From Pasteuria penetrans (GTDB lineage Bacteria > Bacillota > Bacilli > Thermoactinomycetales > Thermoactinomycetaceae): a stretch of 64,000 nt of DNA. Under the pieces are notes generated by a model. The model was given only the letters and a program-made list of their open reading frames with translations. It was not told where the DNA came from and searched no databases. A program made the translations under genes and the position numbers. Shown here piece by piece: positions 19,379-30,538 of this stretch. The stretch spans positions 1,736,001 to 1,800,000 of the forward strand of contig NZ_UZAC03000001.1 of the NCBI RefSeq assembly GCF_900538055.1, in the 5' to 3' direction. Positions within the stretch are counted from its first letter, which is position 1. The number at the start of each line of letters is the position of its first letter.

Positions 19379-19544
19379 TTGAAGTAAATGTGGATTGAGT
19401 AAATGTGTAAATATTTTGAAATTGTATAGGACGACTGTCCCGGTGCCCATTTTCGGCATCGTTTCGGCATCGTCTTAAGAAGCTCCGATGGTATAGTGGG
19501 GCTCGCTGTAGAGGTGCTGGCAAAATTTTCTGTTGAAAAAACTC

Positions 19545-19573
19545 TTGACCCCGGGGCAGCGGGTGGGTAGAAT
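19545..19573 (+). promoter_or_regulatory. Strong sigma-A-type rRNA promoter
   Basis: TTGACC, 17-bp spacer, TAGAAT, with an A-rich stretch just upstream that could serve as UP element. It lies about 215 bp before the 16S start; the leader between holds no gene. Confidence 0.75.
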
Positions 19574-19786
19574 GGTTGGTAGGCTGTTCGGTGGTGGTGC
19601 GATGTGGTGGTTGGGATGCCCGTGTTTTTGGGATCTTTACCTTTCGTTACATACTCCCTGACAACCGGAGAGAAGTAGTGTTTCGTACACTAGGGTATGA
19701 ACTGCCGTACGTACGGTGGACTTCCGCCCCGGGATTTATCCCGGTGTTGGGTGGATCCTGTGTGGGCGGAATGAAGTTTCTTGTTT

Positions 19787-21314
<1,528 letters not shown>

Positions 21315-21560
21315 CTGGAGTATAGTGTGCCCTTTTGTACGGATGCTTTCTGGCTCTCCGGTTGTGAGTGAGTATGTTTTGTCGGGATGTGGCGGGTTCG
21401 TTTGTTTTGGGTTTCGTCCGTCCTCGTTTAAGGAAGGAGTTTTCTGTGCGATGGGGGTTGCCTATAACCCCCTCTGGTATCGCCGAAGTTTTGGCGTGTA
21501 GGTCGTATGGATGTTCCCTCGCCTTCCCCCTTCTTGTGTTGTGTGGGGGGTTGTGCACAT

Positions 21561-21636
21561 TCCCCAATAGCTCAATTGGTAGAGCGCCCGGCTGTTAACC
21601 GGTAGGTTGCAGGTTCGAGTCCTGCTTGGGGAGCCA
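21561..21636 (+). tRNA. tRNA-Asn (GTT)
   Basis: Acceptor TCCCCAA/TTGGGGA, anticodon loop CTGTTAA, T-loop GGTTCGAGTCC, encoded CCA. Confidence 0.96.
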
Positions 21637-21637
21637 T

Positions 21638-21710
21638 GCTTCCATAGCTCAGTAGGTAGAGCGCTTCCATGGTAAGGAAGAGGTCACCAGTTCAAATCTG
21701 GTTGGAAGCT
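21638..21710 (+). tRNA. tRNA-Thr (GGT)
   Basis: Acceptor GCTTCCA/TGGAAGC, anticodon stem CTTCC/GGAAG around ATGGTAA, T-loop GTTCAAATC. No encoded CCA. One base separates it from tRNA-Asn. Confidence 0.94.
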
Positions 21711-21808
21711 TTCGTGTGGGGGTTCCGTGGGATCTTGGTTCATTGTGTGGGGTTTCCCGTTTGCTTTTTGTCGGTTGGGTGTTGTTGGCAGGGTTTGTTG
21801 TCCTTCGT

Positions 21809-21891
21809 GGAGGGATACCAAAGTGGCTAAATGGGGTGGACTGTAAATCCACTGGCGTTCGCCTTCGTAGGTTCGAATCCTACTCCCTCCA
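21809..21891 (+). tRNA. tRNA-Tyr (GTA)
   Basis: Class II tRNA with long variable arm; acceptor GGAGGGA/TCCCTCC, anticodon loop CTGTAAA. No encoded CCA. Confidence 0.94.
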
Positions 21892-21971
21892 TTGTTTTTT
21901 CTTTTCCTGAACCCCCTTGTTTGTATGTTTTGTATAGGGTCGTGATAGGGTTTTCCGTGTCCTGTTTTCGC

Positions 21972-22043
21972 GCGGAAGTGGCTCAGTGGTAGAGCATCGC
22001 CTTGCCAAGGCGGGGGTCGCGGGTTCGAATCCCGTCTTCCGCT
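21972..22043 (+). tRNA. tRNA-Gly (GCC)
   Basis: Acceptor GCGGAAG/CTTCCGC, anticodon loop TTGCCAA. Differs at one base in the variable region from the next copy. No encoded CCA. Confidence 0.95.
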
Positions 22044-22093
22044 CTGTTCCTTCTGGGATGGATGGGGGGATGAAGTGATGGATTTGTTTTCGT

Positions 22094-22168
22094 GCGGAAG
22101 TGGCTCAGTGGTAGAGCATCGCCTTGCCAAGGCGAGGGTCGCGGGTTCGAATCCCGTCTTCCGCTCCA
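22094..22168 (+). tRNA. tRNA-Gly (GCC), second copy
   Basis: Near-identical to the preceding tRNA-Gly, including 5 bp of upstream flank; this copy has an encoded CCA. Last gene of the array before the terminator. Confidence 0.95.
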
Positions 22169-22177
22169 CGTAACTAT

Positions 22178-22213
22178 CCGTCCTTTGCGGGTAAGGCAGA
22201 GGACGGTTTTTTT
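22178..22213 (+). terminator. Rho-independent terminator of the 16S-tRNA unit
   Basis: CCGTCCT pairs with AGGACGG, 15-nt loop, then seven T. It ends the stable-RNA transcript and sits about 90 bp before cdaA. Confidence 0.85.
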
Positions 22214-22304
22214 GCTGTATCTTATTTCTTATAGGTCGAAGTACATAATCCTTTGGAGGCCAAGGGAACTAGAAAGAGGGCGTATCCTATTTTGGGGGCA
22301 ATTC

Positions 22305-23474
22305 ATGCAATCCCCGTGGTGGGCTTGGGATTCATTGTTCAGGGATAGGTTTGTTGTATTTGGCCAATCCTTACTGGATATCATTATTGTAACTTGGATT
22401 TTCTATAAAATCTTGCACTTATTGCGAGGTACAAGGGCCTTTGAGTTACTTAAAGGTTTGACCTTTATTGCGCCTATTATAGTGGTTAGCAGTATCGATT
22501 CCTTGCGGCTGGAAGCCCTCCGCCATGTTGTGGGGATATTGGCACCAACAGGGATAACACTTTTGATGATCCTCTTCCAACCGGAGTTGCGGCGGGGCCT
22601 AGAACTATTGGGTCGTGGGGGTGTGTTGGGGTGGTTCAATCAGTTCAAGGGCCATACTGAGGGTCAGGCGGTTCGTTCGATTGTTCGGGCGGCCGTTCAA
22701 ATGGCCGAACGCCGTATCGGTGCTTTGATGGTGATCGAAAGGCAGACGGGTCTTAGTGATTATGTGGAGACGGGTGTAACGGTCAACGGACAGATTAGCA
22801 CGGAGTTGTTGCGGACGATCTTTGAGCCAACTACGCCCCTACATGACGGTGCTGCTATTCTGCGTGGGGACAGGCTGTTGGCTGTGGGCTGCTATTTACC
22901 ACTTTCTGATAGCATCCATTTAGGTACGGCCCTGGGGACTCGGCATCGGGCAGGTATGGGATTGTCGGAAGTTTCCGATGCGGTTGTTATCATTGTTTCG
23001 GAAGAGACAGGATGTATTTCCCTTGCGTTGTCAGGGGAGATGTATACGGATTTGGATGAAGAACATTTGCGTGAGCGTTTGTATAGCCTATTGGAAGCAC
23101 AAAGGAATGTGGGGTTGAGATTTTGGCGTGATTCCCAAGGTTTTCATAAAAGGAGGCAGAACCATCGATTGATCCGGGTTCCATCTGTTGAAACGTCGGA
23201 AGAATCCGATCAGAGTAGGGTAGGGTTTGATAGAGATGAACCCTCACGAGGGGATGGGGTTCGCCCGGTTCGTTCCCCCATAAAATTCTTTTTGTTACAG
23301 CGATGGTGGAAGGGGGATCCACCTGTTCCCTCGTTGGGGAAGAAAAAGGACAGGGGGAAATCTAGGAGAGACCCCAATGTTTCCAACTCGCCCCCTCCTT
23401 CCACTGAGGACGATTCCGATGGAAAGGGTGATTCCGGTCCGAGTAAGAAGGGGGATGTTGATCCCGGTTCATGA
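22305..23474 (+). CDS. cdaA: Diadenylate cyclase CdaA with long C-terminal tail
   Basis: Makes c-di-AMP from two ATP at the membrane. The frame is open back into the last tRNA; ATG at 22305 follows a TGGGGGC SD and gives the usual short N-terminus. Three membrane helices lie in about residues 18-90, then the DAC domain with the catalytic DGA at 181-183 and RHR at 213-215, both intact. The family is normally about 270-280 residues; this one has 389, the extra 115 being charged, Ser/Pro/Gly/Asp-rich and apparently disordered. It overlaps cdaR by ATGA, and the cdaA-cdaR-glmM order is the conserved one, in which CdaR and GlmM modulate the cyclase. Confidence 0.96.
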   Translation: MQSPWWAWDSLFRDRFVVFGQSLLDIIIVTWIFYKILHLLRGTRAFELLKGLTFIAPIIVVSSIDSLRLEALRHVVGILAPTGITLLMILFQPELRRGLELLGRGGVLGWFNQFKGHTEGQAVRSIVRAAVQMAERRIGALMVIERQTGLSDYVETGVTVNGQISTELLRTIFEPTTPLHDGAAILRGDRLLAVGCYLPLSDSIHLGTALGTRHRAGMGLSEVSDAVVIIVSEETGCISLALSGEMYTDLDEEHLRERLYSLLEAQRNVGLRFWRDSQGFHKRRQNHRLIRVPSVETSEESDQSRVGFDRDEPSRGDGVRPVRSPIKFFLLQRWWKGDPPVPSLGKKKDRGKSRRDPNVSNSPPPSTEDDSDGKGDSGPSKKGDVDPGS

Positions 23475-24715
23475 AAAAGTGGTTGCGGAAGGACGGGATA
23501 CTTTGTTTTCTTGCTCTGGCGGCAGCCTGCGGGTTGTGGGTGAAGTTTTCGTCCCTTTCCCCTTTTTCTAAACACAGCAGATGGGAAATTTCCGTCCCCC
23601 TAGAGGTTCGATACGATAGGGATCGTTTTGTGGCAGGGAGGGAGATTCCTACTAGTGTCGAGCTTATAATCCAGGGACCCCAGTATTCCGGGGAGGATGT
23701 GATTTCCAATTTGAGTTGTGTTGTTGATTTGAGGGGACAGGGGGAAGGATGGCATAATTCCGCCGTGAGGTATGTTTGGCCTGTCCTCTCCAAGAGGGAA
23801 ATTTCCGTTGTGGGTATCAAACCGGATCGTTTGAACGTTTATCTAGAGGGAAAGCAAAGTAAGACGTTTGACGTTACACCGATAGTGATTCCCCCATTAA
23901 CGGAGGGGTACAAAATGGGTGATGCGGTTGTTCAACCTAGGCGGATTACGGTGCGTGCTGCCCGTTCCATTTTGGGTAAGATTGCATCCGTTCGCGCCCG
24001 CATACCGTTTCAGGAGGGAGTAGGGTCCTGGGAGGGTTCAGAGGCTCCTTTGGAGGCTGTGGGGGAGGATGGTATGCCGATTTTGGAGGGTGTTTCCATC
24101 ATTCCACAAAATGTTGGTTTTTCGGTTGCTGTAGAAGAACCATTTCGTGATTGTGGGCTTAGGATAGGTATAGGGAGGTACCCTGCGCCGGGATACGCGG
24201 TGCAACGAATCACCCCCAGTGTAAGAGGGGTGAAGATCTATGGTTTAGAAAGTAAATTGGTAAGTTTGCCGGCAAGTATACCCCTCAATCTCGATCTGGA
24301 CAATCGACGAGGGGATGTTGTGTTGGATCTAGAGATCCCAACGGGGGATAGTGGTTTGCGTGCAGAGCCCCGCTGGGTAAGGGTGAAGGTTACCCTTGTT
24401 GGGGCGGTTCAAAAGCAAATTTCCAATATTCATGTGAAGACGGTGGGTTCACCGTCCGATGGAACAACGGCTGTTTTTCCTAATTCCTATGGTGGTGTGA
24501 CCATCCCTAATTTGAGTGTGACCCTGTCGGGTGCTCCAAGGTTTTTGCGGACCATTACAGCCAAGGATATAGAAGCCACTGTGGATGTGAACGGTTTGAG
24601 CGAAGGTATTCATCAGCTACCTATTCAGGTTCAGATCCGAAAATACCCATGGGTCCAGATCCTAGACCAAACAGTAACAACAGCCCAGGTTCAGATCAAT
24701 CGTAGGGGTTCATGA
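23471..24715 (+). CDS. cdaR: YbbR-domain regulator CdaR
   Basis: Membrane-anchored extracytoplasmic regulator of CdaA. 414 residues: a short basic start (MKKWLRKDG), one membrane helix at about 9-25, then beta-rich YbbR repeats to the end (for example RPRRITV-type and VTLSGAPRFLRTITAKDIEA segments). The start overlaps the cdaA stop (ATGA), pointing to translational coupling. glmM follows after 19 bp. Confidence 0.92.
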   Translation: MKKWLRKDGILCFLALAAACGLWVKFSSLSPFSKHSRWEISVPLEVRYDRDRFVAGREIPTSVELIIQGPQYSGEDVISNLSCVVDLRGQGEGWHNSAVRYVWPVLSKREISVVGIKPDRLNVYLEGKQSKTFDVTPIVIPPLTEGYKMGDAVVQPRRITVRAARSILGKIASVRARIPFQEGVGSWEGSEAPLEAVGEDGMPILEGVSIIPQNVGFSVAVEEPFRDCGLRIGIGRYPAPGYAVQRITPSVRGVKIYGLESKLVSLPASIPLNLDLDNRRGDVVLDLEIPTGDSGLRAEPRWVRVKVTLVGAVQKQISNIHVKTVGSPSDGTTAVFPNSYGGVTIPNLSVTLSGAPRFLRTITAKDIEATVDVNGLSEGIHQLPIQVQIRKYPWVQILDQTVTTAQVQINRRGS

Positions 24716-24734
24716 GCGTGGGAGGGGGCCATGC

Positions 24735-26105
24735 ATGCAATATTTTGGTACAGACGGTGTACGTGGTGTTGCTAATGAGAAATTGACCCCAGAGTTGGTG
24801 TATCGGTTGACCCGTATCGTTGCTCATAAACTGTCGGAAAAGAGGGATAAAGTTTTTTTCGTTGTGGGACGTGACACCCGTTGGTCGGGCCCCCTTTTGG
24901 AGTATGCTTCTTTGGCGGGTCTCCTTTCCTTGGGGGTTGATGCTGTTCAGTTGGGGGTAGTTCCCACGCCAGCTGTTGCTTTCTTCGTTCGGCATTTGGG
25001 GGCGTCGGGTGGTATTATGTTATCTGCATCCCATAACGTTTTTTGTGATAATGGCATAAAATTTTTTGATAGTAATGGTTATAAACTGATGGAGGAAGTG
25101 GAGGAGGAGATAGAGATTGCCTTGCGGCAGGTCGACAATTTGCCGCGGCCTGTCGGACAGGGGATTGGGCGGGCTATGGTGAATGACCGTGCCGATGCAT
25201 ATCTCGAGAATTTGATAGCATCCTGCCCCGTCCACCTAAACGGATTTCATATTGTAGTGGATACGGCCCATGGATCCTCCACCTTCCTTGCTACATCTCT
25301 GTTCCGACGTTGTGGGGCCAGGGTTACCGCGATTGGTGATCATCCAGATGGTGTGAATATCAACGCGGGATTTGGTTCGACGTGTCCGGCTGCTCTTCAG
25401 GATGCTATGAGGCGGGAGGGTGCTGATATAGGGTTTACCCTGGATGGGGATGGGGATCGTTTATTAGCGGTAGATAGGGATGGATCCATTTTCGATGGAG
25501 ATGATATCATTGCCATCTGTGCACCTGCACTGGCAAATCGTGGTCTTCTGCCCTATAACACAGTGGTTGTAACCGTTATGAGTAATGGTGGTCTCAAGGA
25601 GGGTTTGGCTACACAGGGTATCAGAACGCGATTCACCGATGTGGGGGATCGTTGGGTGGTTACGGAGATGCGAAAGGGCGGATTCGGTCTGGGCGGGGAG
25701 CCGTCAGGTCATATTGTTTTTGCCCCCCATGCTACTACGGGGGATGGCTTATTGACAGCCCTGCAGTTGTTACGCGCGGTCCAAGATGCGGATCAGTCCT
25801 TGGGACAATTGCGCAAGTTGTTGTTGAAATGGCCGCAATGCCTAGTCAATATCCCCCTACCCCCTGGATCCGCTGAGGTTTGGCGTGATCATCCGGAGTT
25901 TGTTGCTTGCCTCAGGGCGGCGGATGAGGCATTGGGTGATGAGGGCAGAGTATTAGTACGCGCCTCGGGTACGGAACCTGTATTGCGCATCATGGTGGAG
26001 GCGAAGTCGGCGTCCCAGGCCGAGGATTGGAAACAACGATTAGTACAGGTGCTCCAAGGGGTGATTTTTCAGACCCAGCGATCCAATGGATGTACGGGGT
26101 CATAA
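24735..26105 (+). CDS. glmM: Phosphoglucosamine mutase
   Basis: Interconverts glucosamine-6-phosphate and glucosamine-1-phosphate, feeding UDP-GlcNAc for peptidoglycan; GlmM also restrains CdaA in several Bacillota. 456 residues. The N-terminus MQYFGTDGVRGVAN is canonical. The phosphoserine loop reads GIMLSASHNVFCDNGIKFF, catalytic Ser about 99; the usual Pro after Asn is Val here. The metal loop DGDGDR and the phosphate-binding loop RASGTEPVLRIMVEAK are intact. SD GGGAGGGGG lies just before the start. glmS follows after 23 bp. Confidence 0.97.
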   Translation: MQYFGTDGVRGVANEKLTPELVYRLTRIVAHKLSEKRDKVFFVVGRDTRWSGPLLEYASLAGLLSLGVDAVQLGVVPTPAVAFFVRHLGASGGIMLSASHNVFCDNGIKFFDSNGYKLMEEVEEEIEIALRQVDNLPRPVGQGIGRAMVNDRADAYLENLIASCPVHLNGFHIVVDTAHGSSTFLATSLFRRCGARVTAIGDHPDGVNINAGFGSTCPAALQDAMRREGADIGFTLDGDGDRLLAVDRDGSIFDGDDIIAICAPALANRGLLPYNTVVVTVMSNGGLKEGLATQGIRTRFTDVGDRWVVTEMRKGGFGLGGEPSGHIVFAPHATTGDGLLTALQLLRAVQDADQSLGQLRKLLLKWPQCLVNIPLPPGSAEVWRDHPEFVACLRAADEALGDEGRVLVRASGTEPVLRIMVEAKSASQAEDWKQRLVQVLQGVIFQTQRSNGCTGS

Positions 26106-26128
26106 GAAAAGAGGGGACGGCGTGTACT

Positions 26129-27973
26129 ATGTGTGGGATTATCGGCTATGTAGGAACGAAGGCTGTGCAACCCCTTCTGCTGGAGGGTTTACGTCTTCTG
26201 GAGTATCGGGGTTATGATTCCGCAGGGATGGTTGTCTACAATGGTAAGAAATTAGTATATGCCAAGGCCGTAGGACGGATTGAAGGATTGGAGAGGGTAC
26301 TGGGGGGCAAGAATCAATCCCTACATGGTACCTGTGGATTGGGGCATACGCGCTGGGCTACACATGGGGCTCCTACTTGGGAAAATGCACATCCGCAGCT
26401 GGATAGGCAGGGGAGCTTTGCCGTGGTTCACAATGGTGTGCTGGAAAACGAGGTTGAGCTTCGTCAGTCCCTGCGTCGTGAGGGCTGTTCTTTCGTTTCC
26501 GATACGGACACGGAGGTCATTGCGCATTTGTTTGCGCAGTGTTGGAACGGTGATTTTCTGGCTACGGTTTGTGCAGTGGCTCGGCAATTGAGAGGTTCCT
26601 ATGCATTGGCTGTTTTATCCTCCTTTGAGCCGCAGCGTATCATAGCGGTTCGTTTTCGTAGTCCGCTCATTGTAGGATTATCGAAGGGGGAACAATGGTT
26701 AGCTTCTGATATCCCTGCACTTTTGCCCCATACTCGACAGATCCATGTTCTAGAGGATGGTGAGGTGGCAGATCTGACACCGGGAGGGGTGCGGTTGTAT
26801 CGTATGCATGACCGATCGAGGGTCACGCGTGAGCCACGTGTTATGGTCTGGGAGCCAACGATTGCAGACCGTGGGGATCATCCCAATTTTATGCATAAGG
26901 AATTATTTGAGCAACCCGTTTCCCTTCGCGCGACGCTTCGTGAACGGTTGTTTGCTGATCGGGTTCAGTTGGAACCGGAGTTACCCATTCCTTTTTCTAA
27001 GGGGGAAACCTGGTCCGATATACACATTGTGGGTTGCGGTACGGCGTATCATGCTGGGTTGTTTGGTGCGTCGATGTTAGAACAATGGCTACGTATACCA
27101 TGTAGGTGCTGGATTGCTTCGGAGTATCGTATCAGTGATCCTGTTATTACTCCAAATACGTGTGTCATTGCTGTAAGTCAGTCTGGGGAAACAGCGGATA
27201 CGTTGTCTGCTGCTCGTTTGGCCAGAAAAAGGGGCGGGCATGTGCTGGCTATTACCAATGTTAAGGAATCCAGTCTGGCACGAGAGGCGGATGCCGTCCT
27301 GTTTACCCATGCGGGTGCAGAGGTGGCTGTTGCTTCTACAAAGGCATACACGGCCCAACTGACTTGTTTTGCCCTGTTGACGATTGCTTGGGTGTCTGGA
27401 CGAAACAGGGTTCAACGTGCGGATCATTATGATGATTTACTGTCCTCCCTGTATCGTTTGCCGGTTCATATGGAAAAGGTTCTTGAACAGTCTGCGGCTA
27501 TGATGAAGTTGTGGGTGGATCAGTTGCAAGATGTGGCACATGTATTTTTTTTAGGTCGTGGTTTGGACACTTTTTTGGCTGTCGAAGGGGCGTTGAAACT
27601 GAAAGAGCTCTCCTATATTCATGCTGATGCGTATCCAGCCGGAGAGTTGAAACATGGAAGCCTAGCACTCATAGAACAGGGGACCCCTGTTGTAGCCTTA
27701 TTCACGCAGGCCCATGTGCAATCTAAAATGTTAATCAATGTACGGGAGACCGTCACCCGGGGCGCTCGGGTTTTTGCTATTGCCACCCCTTCTGGTGCAG
27801 AGGCTGTGCAGAGTGTTACGAGGGATGCATTCATTTTACCTATTACCAATGATTGGTTGGCGCCTATCCTGGCGGTTGTACCCCTGCAGTGGTTGGCTTA
27901 CTATGCCTGTTTACAGCGCGGACACGACGTAGATAAGCCTCGTAATTTGGCTAAGAGTGTTACAGTAGAGTAG
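26129..27973 (+). CDS. glmS: Glucosamine-6-phosphate synthase (glutamine-hydrolysing)
   Basis: Makes glucosamine-6-phosphate from fructose-6-phosphate and glutamine. 614 residues. The frame is open from 26027, but the enzyme needs Cys as first mature residue, so MCGIIGYVG at 26129 (SD GAGGGG) is the start. Class II amidotransferase domain to about 240 (RGYDSAGM, HTRWATHG), then two SIS domains (GCGTAYHAG, SQSGETADT, STKAYTAQ) and the C-terminal KPRNLAKSVTVE, all intact. With only 23 bp after glmM there is no room for a glmS ribozyme, so control must act on the operon. Confidence 0.98.
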   Translation: MCGIIGYVGTKAVQPLLLEGLRLLEYRGYDSAGMVVYNGKKLVYAKAVGRIEGLERVLGGKNQSLHGTCGLGHTRWATHGAPTWENAHPQLDRQGSFAVVHNGVLENEVELRQSLRREGCSFVSDTDTEVIAHLFAQCWNGDFLATVCAVARQLRGSYALAVLSSFEPQRIIAVRFRSPLIVGLSKGEQWLASDIPALLPHTRQIHVLEDGEVADLTPGGVRLYRMHDRSRVTREPRVMVWEPTIADRGDHPNFMHKELFEQPVSLRATLRERLFADRVQLEPELPIPFSKGETWSDIHIVGCGTAYHAGLFGASMLEQWLRIPCRCWIASEYRISDPVITPNTCVIAVSQSGETADTLSAARLARKRGGHVLAITNVKESSLAREADAVLFTHAGAEVAVASTKAYTAQLTCFALLTIAWVSGRNRVQRADHYDDLLSSLYRLPVHMEKVLEQSAAMMKLWVDQLQDVAHVFFLGRGLDTFLAVEGALKLKELSYIHADAYPAGELKHGSLALIEQGTPVVALFTQAHVQSKMLINVRETVTRGARVFAIATPSGAEAVQSVTRDAFILPITNDWLAPILAVVPLQWLAYYACLQRGHDVDKPRNLAKSVTVE

Positions 27974-28004
27974 GGCGATGTGTGCAAAAGTATGAAAGTG
28001 AAGA

Positions 28005-28038
28005 TGCCCATCCCCCTTTGGGAAATGGGCACCTTTTA
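28005..28038 (+). terminator. Terminator after glmS
   Basis: TGCCCAT pairs with ATGGGCA across a 13-nt loop that can itself pair (CCC/GGG), then CCTTTT. It ends the cdaA-glmS operon. Confidence 0.7.
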
Positions 28039-28067
28039 TGCGGAGGGATGGGCGCTCAGTATTTCAT

Positions 28068-28841
28068 GGCTCTTGGCCAAACTTCGGACCCGGAATATCC
28101 TTGGGCGGTTTTTTTTTACTCCGAATTTTAAGGATGAATTAGGTGGGGCCCACTTTTCCCCATAATTAGTTTGTTTATTCAGTTTATTGTACACGAGCCC
28201 ATGCCGAAGAGCATCTGTCTCTATTAATTTATAAAATAAATAGAAACAAAAGTATGTGCTTTTTTCTATTATGTATCCAAAATTATTGAATGAATTTTTA
28301 TTTTATTTTATGTTTATTAAACACTATATTAATATTATGAAACATTCCGGCAATTTACCCCCTGATCGTTTTCCAGGTGGCTATTGCGACATACGATAGC
28401 AAGGTTCTCATAGTTCCTCCAAATCCTAACTCCAAAACGTTGGCGAAAGTCAAGCTTGGTGGCACAGTTTTTTCCCTCTATAAGAGCATTGGTAGCCTTG
28501 TCTCCTCGATGGTAATTTGCAATGGACTGTTGCCCCCTCTGTAGGCTCTCTGCACCTTTTCTAATGTTTTTGTGGTCGTGCTGTAATCCTACCCCGATGA
28601 GAGCGTGCAGATTATTGTAAGCCTCGGTAAAAGTGGGATAATCGGTGTCATACCATTTTTCAACATCCTCTATAAATTCGTAGGCTTCCCCAAGTTTATG
28701 CCAATCTGCAAGATGAAATATTTTTTCCAGGAGTAGTCTCTTGGATTCGGGAAGTAACCCTCTGTGTTTTTTCTTCAGGGCGTCCTTTACGAACCCTTTA
28801 ATCCTGAACAGATATTTCGGCTCTTGGCCAAACTTCGGACC
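28068..28841 (+). repeat. 23-bp direct repeat pair in transposon debris
   Basis: GGCTCTTGGCCAAACTTCGG plus ACC occurs at 28068-28090 and again at 28819-28841. The second copy lies inside the ISL3-like pseudogene frame, so the first is probably a stray piece of the same element. Confidence 0.75.
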
Positions 28842-28915
28842 TGGGGGTTCAGTCTCAGGAGTGAGGGCTGAACCATGGTTCGATAGATCAAATGCATCGT
28901 GGTAGGTTTCTGTGT
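28335..28915 (-). pseudogene. ISL3-like transposase, C-terminal part
   Basis: About 190 codons open on the minus strand without a usable start. Sequence ends ...HRGDKATNALIEGKNCATK, then FRQRFGVRIWRNYENLAIVC, which matches the C-terminal block of ISL3 transposases (TNARVEGINNKIK...AYGYRNFENF). A helical segment before it (KDALKKKHRGLLPESKRLLL) is also typical. The N-terminal half is not upstream on this strand; it is on the plus strand at 29071. Confidence 0.7.
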
Positions 28916-29070
28916 TTATATCTGCCTAGATTCGGATTCCCTCCCCCTGTATTCCAAAGTATTCTTGTGGGAACACAGTAGGACATATACGTTGTTTTTA
29001 TAAAATTTAAGTTTTATATGTTATAATAATTGGCAACTCACCCTCTATCAGGGAATAAGGGGTTGTCGAG

Positions 29071-29544
29071 ATGAAAACAGAACTAGATTTCCCAAGGTCC
29101 CCCTTTTCGGACGAAGTGAAAATCATGAAAATAGAGAAATTAGGGCCCACAGGATCAGATAAAATGAGAATTCGTTATATCCTAAAGTCCATTGTCAACC
29201 GTCCATCCCCGGGAATCAGGTGTTCCTGTGAGGATTCGGGAAATTTGGGACAAAAATTTGTGAAAGCGGGATTCGACAAGAAACGGAAAATAAAACACGG
29301 CATCCTTGGCTTATGGGAAATTGAATCCGTTATGAAACCCCAACGATGGAGATGTACCTACTGCGAGGACAAATTCAACCATGTGTATGCATTTGTTGGG
29401 AAAGGGAAAAAATATGCAGATTTTTGTAGGGAAATGTTCTCGTCAACGGCAATACTATCTTCAGCAGCGAAAGCAGCAAGGTTACATGGAATGCCGGTGA
29501 GAACAGGTTATACCCTATTTTTTGATGAATTTCTTCAGGGTTGA
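29071..29544 (+). pseudogene. ISL3-like transposase, N-terminal zinc-ribbon part
   Basis: 157 residues starting from ATG with SD AAGGGGTTG. A zinc-ribbon-like layout (CSC...KIKHGILGLWEI...RWRCTYCEDKF) matches the ISL3 N-terminus (paired Cys, HG-x-LPI-like strand, RWRC-x-C). A helix-turn-helix-like stretch follows (AAKAARLHGMPVRTGYTLF). The frame stops at 29544 while another opens at 29522. Confidence 0.6.
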
Positions 29545-30187
29545 TTCATCGGAACACACAATCGAGAATTCTCATGAAGAATTTCTGGGGTATGTTCAGC
29601 AATTAGGAAAAGATCTCCGGATAAGTGAGAAACCCACCCATGGGGTCCAGATCCATGTTAGGGATAGTGCACCGGAATTTTTCCAAAGAAAATGGGAGGA
29701 AGTCTGGGGTTCGAAAACTATGAGTATTTTATCCTATGATATTGATAGACAAGGGGATTTGGTGGGGGGTATTGCCAAACTTCCCCTCACAGGGGAGGAG
29801 GGGAAGTTTGTTGCAGTAGCTGATATCACGCAAGAGGGTAGCCGAACAGAAACATATTTCTTTCATGGGGATGGAAGTATGCAGTACGTAGATGATGACG
29901 GAAGAGGGGTACCTACGGGGAAGACTGGAGATGGAGAGGATGTCGTACGCAGAAAAAGGGATTGTTACAGTGTGTGTGGGAGAACTGTATCGCTCGTTTG
30001 CGGAAGTTCTGTTGCCGGCACCTCCCGTTTCCTGAAGAAAATAAAGTCAGCTCGAAGATGTGTTAAACTTTGTTTGAGGATTGGTGGCCCCACGCTTCCC
30101 TCGGTTGTTTGTTCGGCTACCTGCTTTTTAATAGCTACAGTTAGTTGCATGTGGAGTGAGGATCAGATTTGTGATAGCGTTTGTTAG
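29522..30187 (+). pseudogene. Possible continuation of the ISL3-like transposase
   Basis: 221 codons in the next frame, overlapping the previous one just after a run of six T (29517-29522). Parts such as ILSYDIDRQ and GKFVAVADITQEGSRTE could be the first catalytic strand of a DDE fold, but I cannot place the triad, and the last 70 residues look non-homologous. Either a frameshifted transposase or chance. 30188-30538 has nothing I can support. Confidence 0.35.
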
Positions 30188-30538
30188 ATGAATTCGTTTT
30201 CTGGTCTTGTCCTGCTTATGGGTATGTTGGGTAGTCTCGGCTTCTTTTATTTTGAATTGAAATTATAGATTCGGGTTGTTACTGGGGATTGGGGGGATTA
30301 CTTATGCGGGGGCCTTACTCACACAGCAGGTGCCCCTGGTTCCCCTACATAGAATATAGGTGGTGGGACCGCCCGTGAGGAAATTTCCCCTATTTTGGTT
30401 TAGATCCTGGAAAAATACTACCGTATCTGGTAGGGTACTAACTTTTTTTATCTCAGATTTTTTGTTCCAGACTATGATGGTATTGCACTTGGGTCTCTAT
30501 GATACGCCTGTTATGGAAATGGATTTTTTTATGCTGTA

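Noticed and set aside
22092-22304. Upstream start for cdaA within tRNA-Gly
   Set aside because: Would translate the tRNA and terminator; ATG 22305 has SD and family N-terminus.
26027-26128. Upstream start for glmS
   Set aside because: GlmS needs Cys directly after Met; the extension lies inside glmM.
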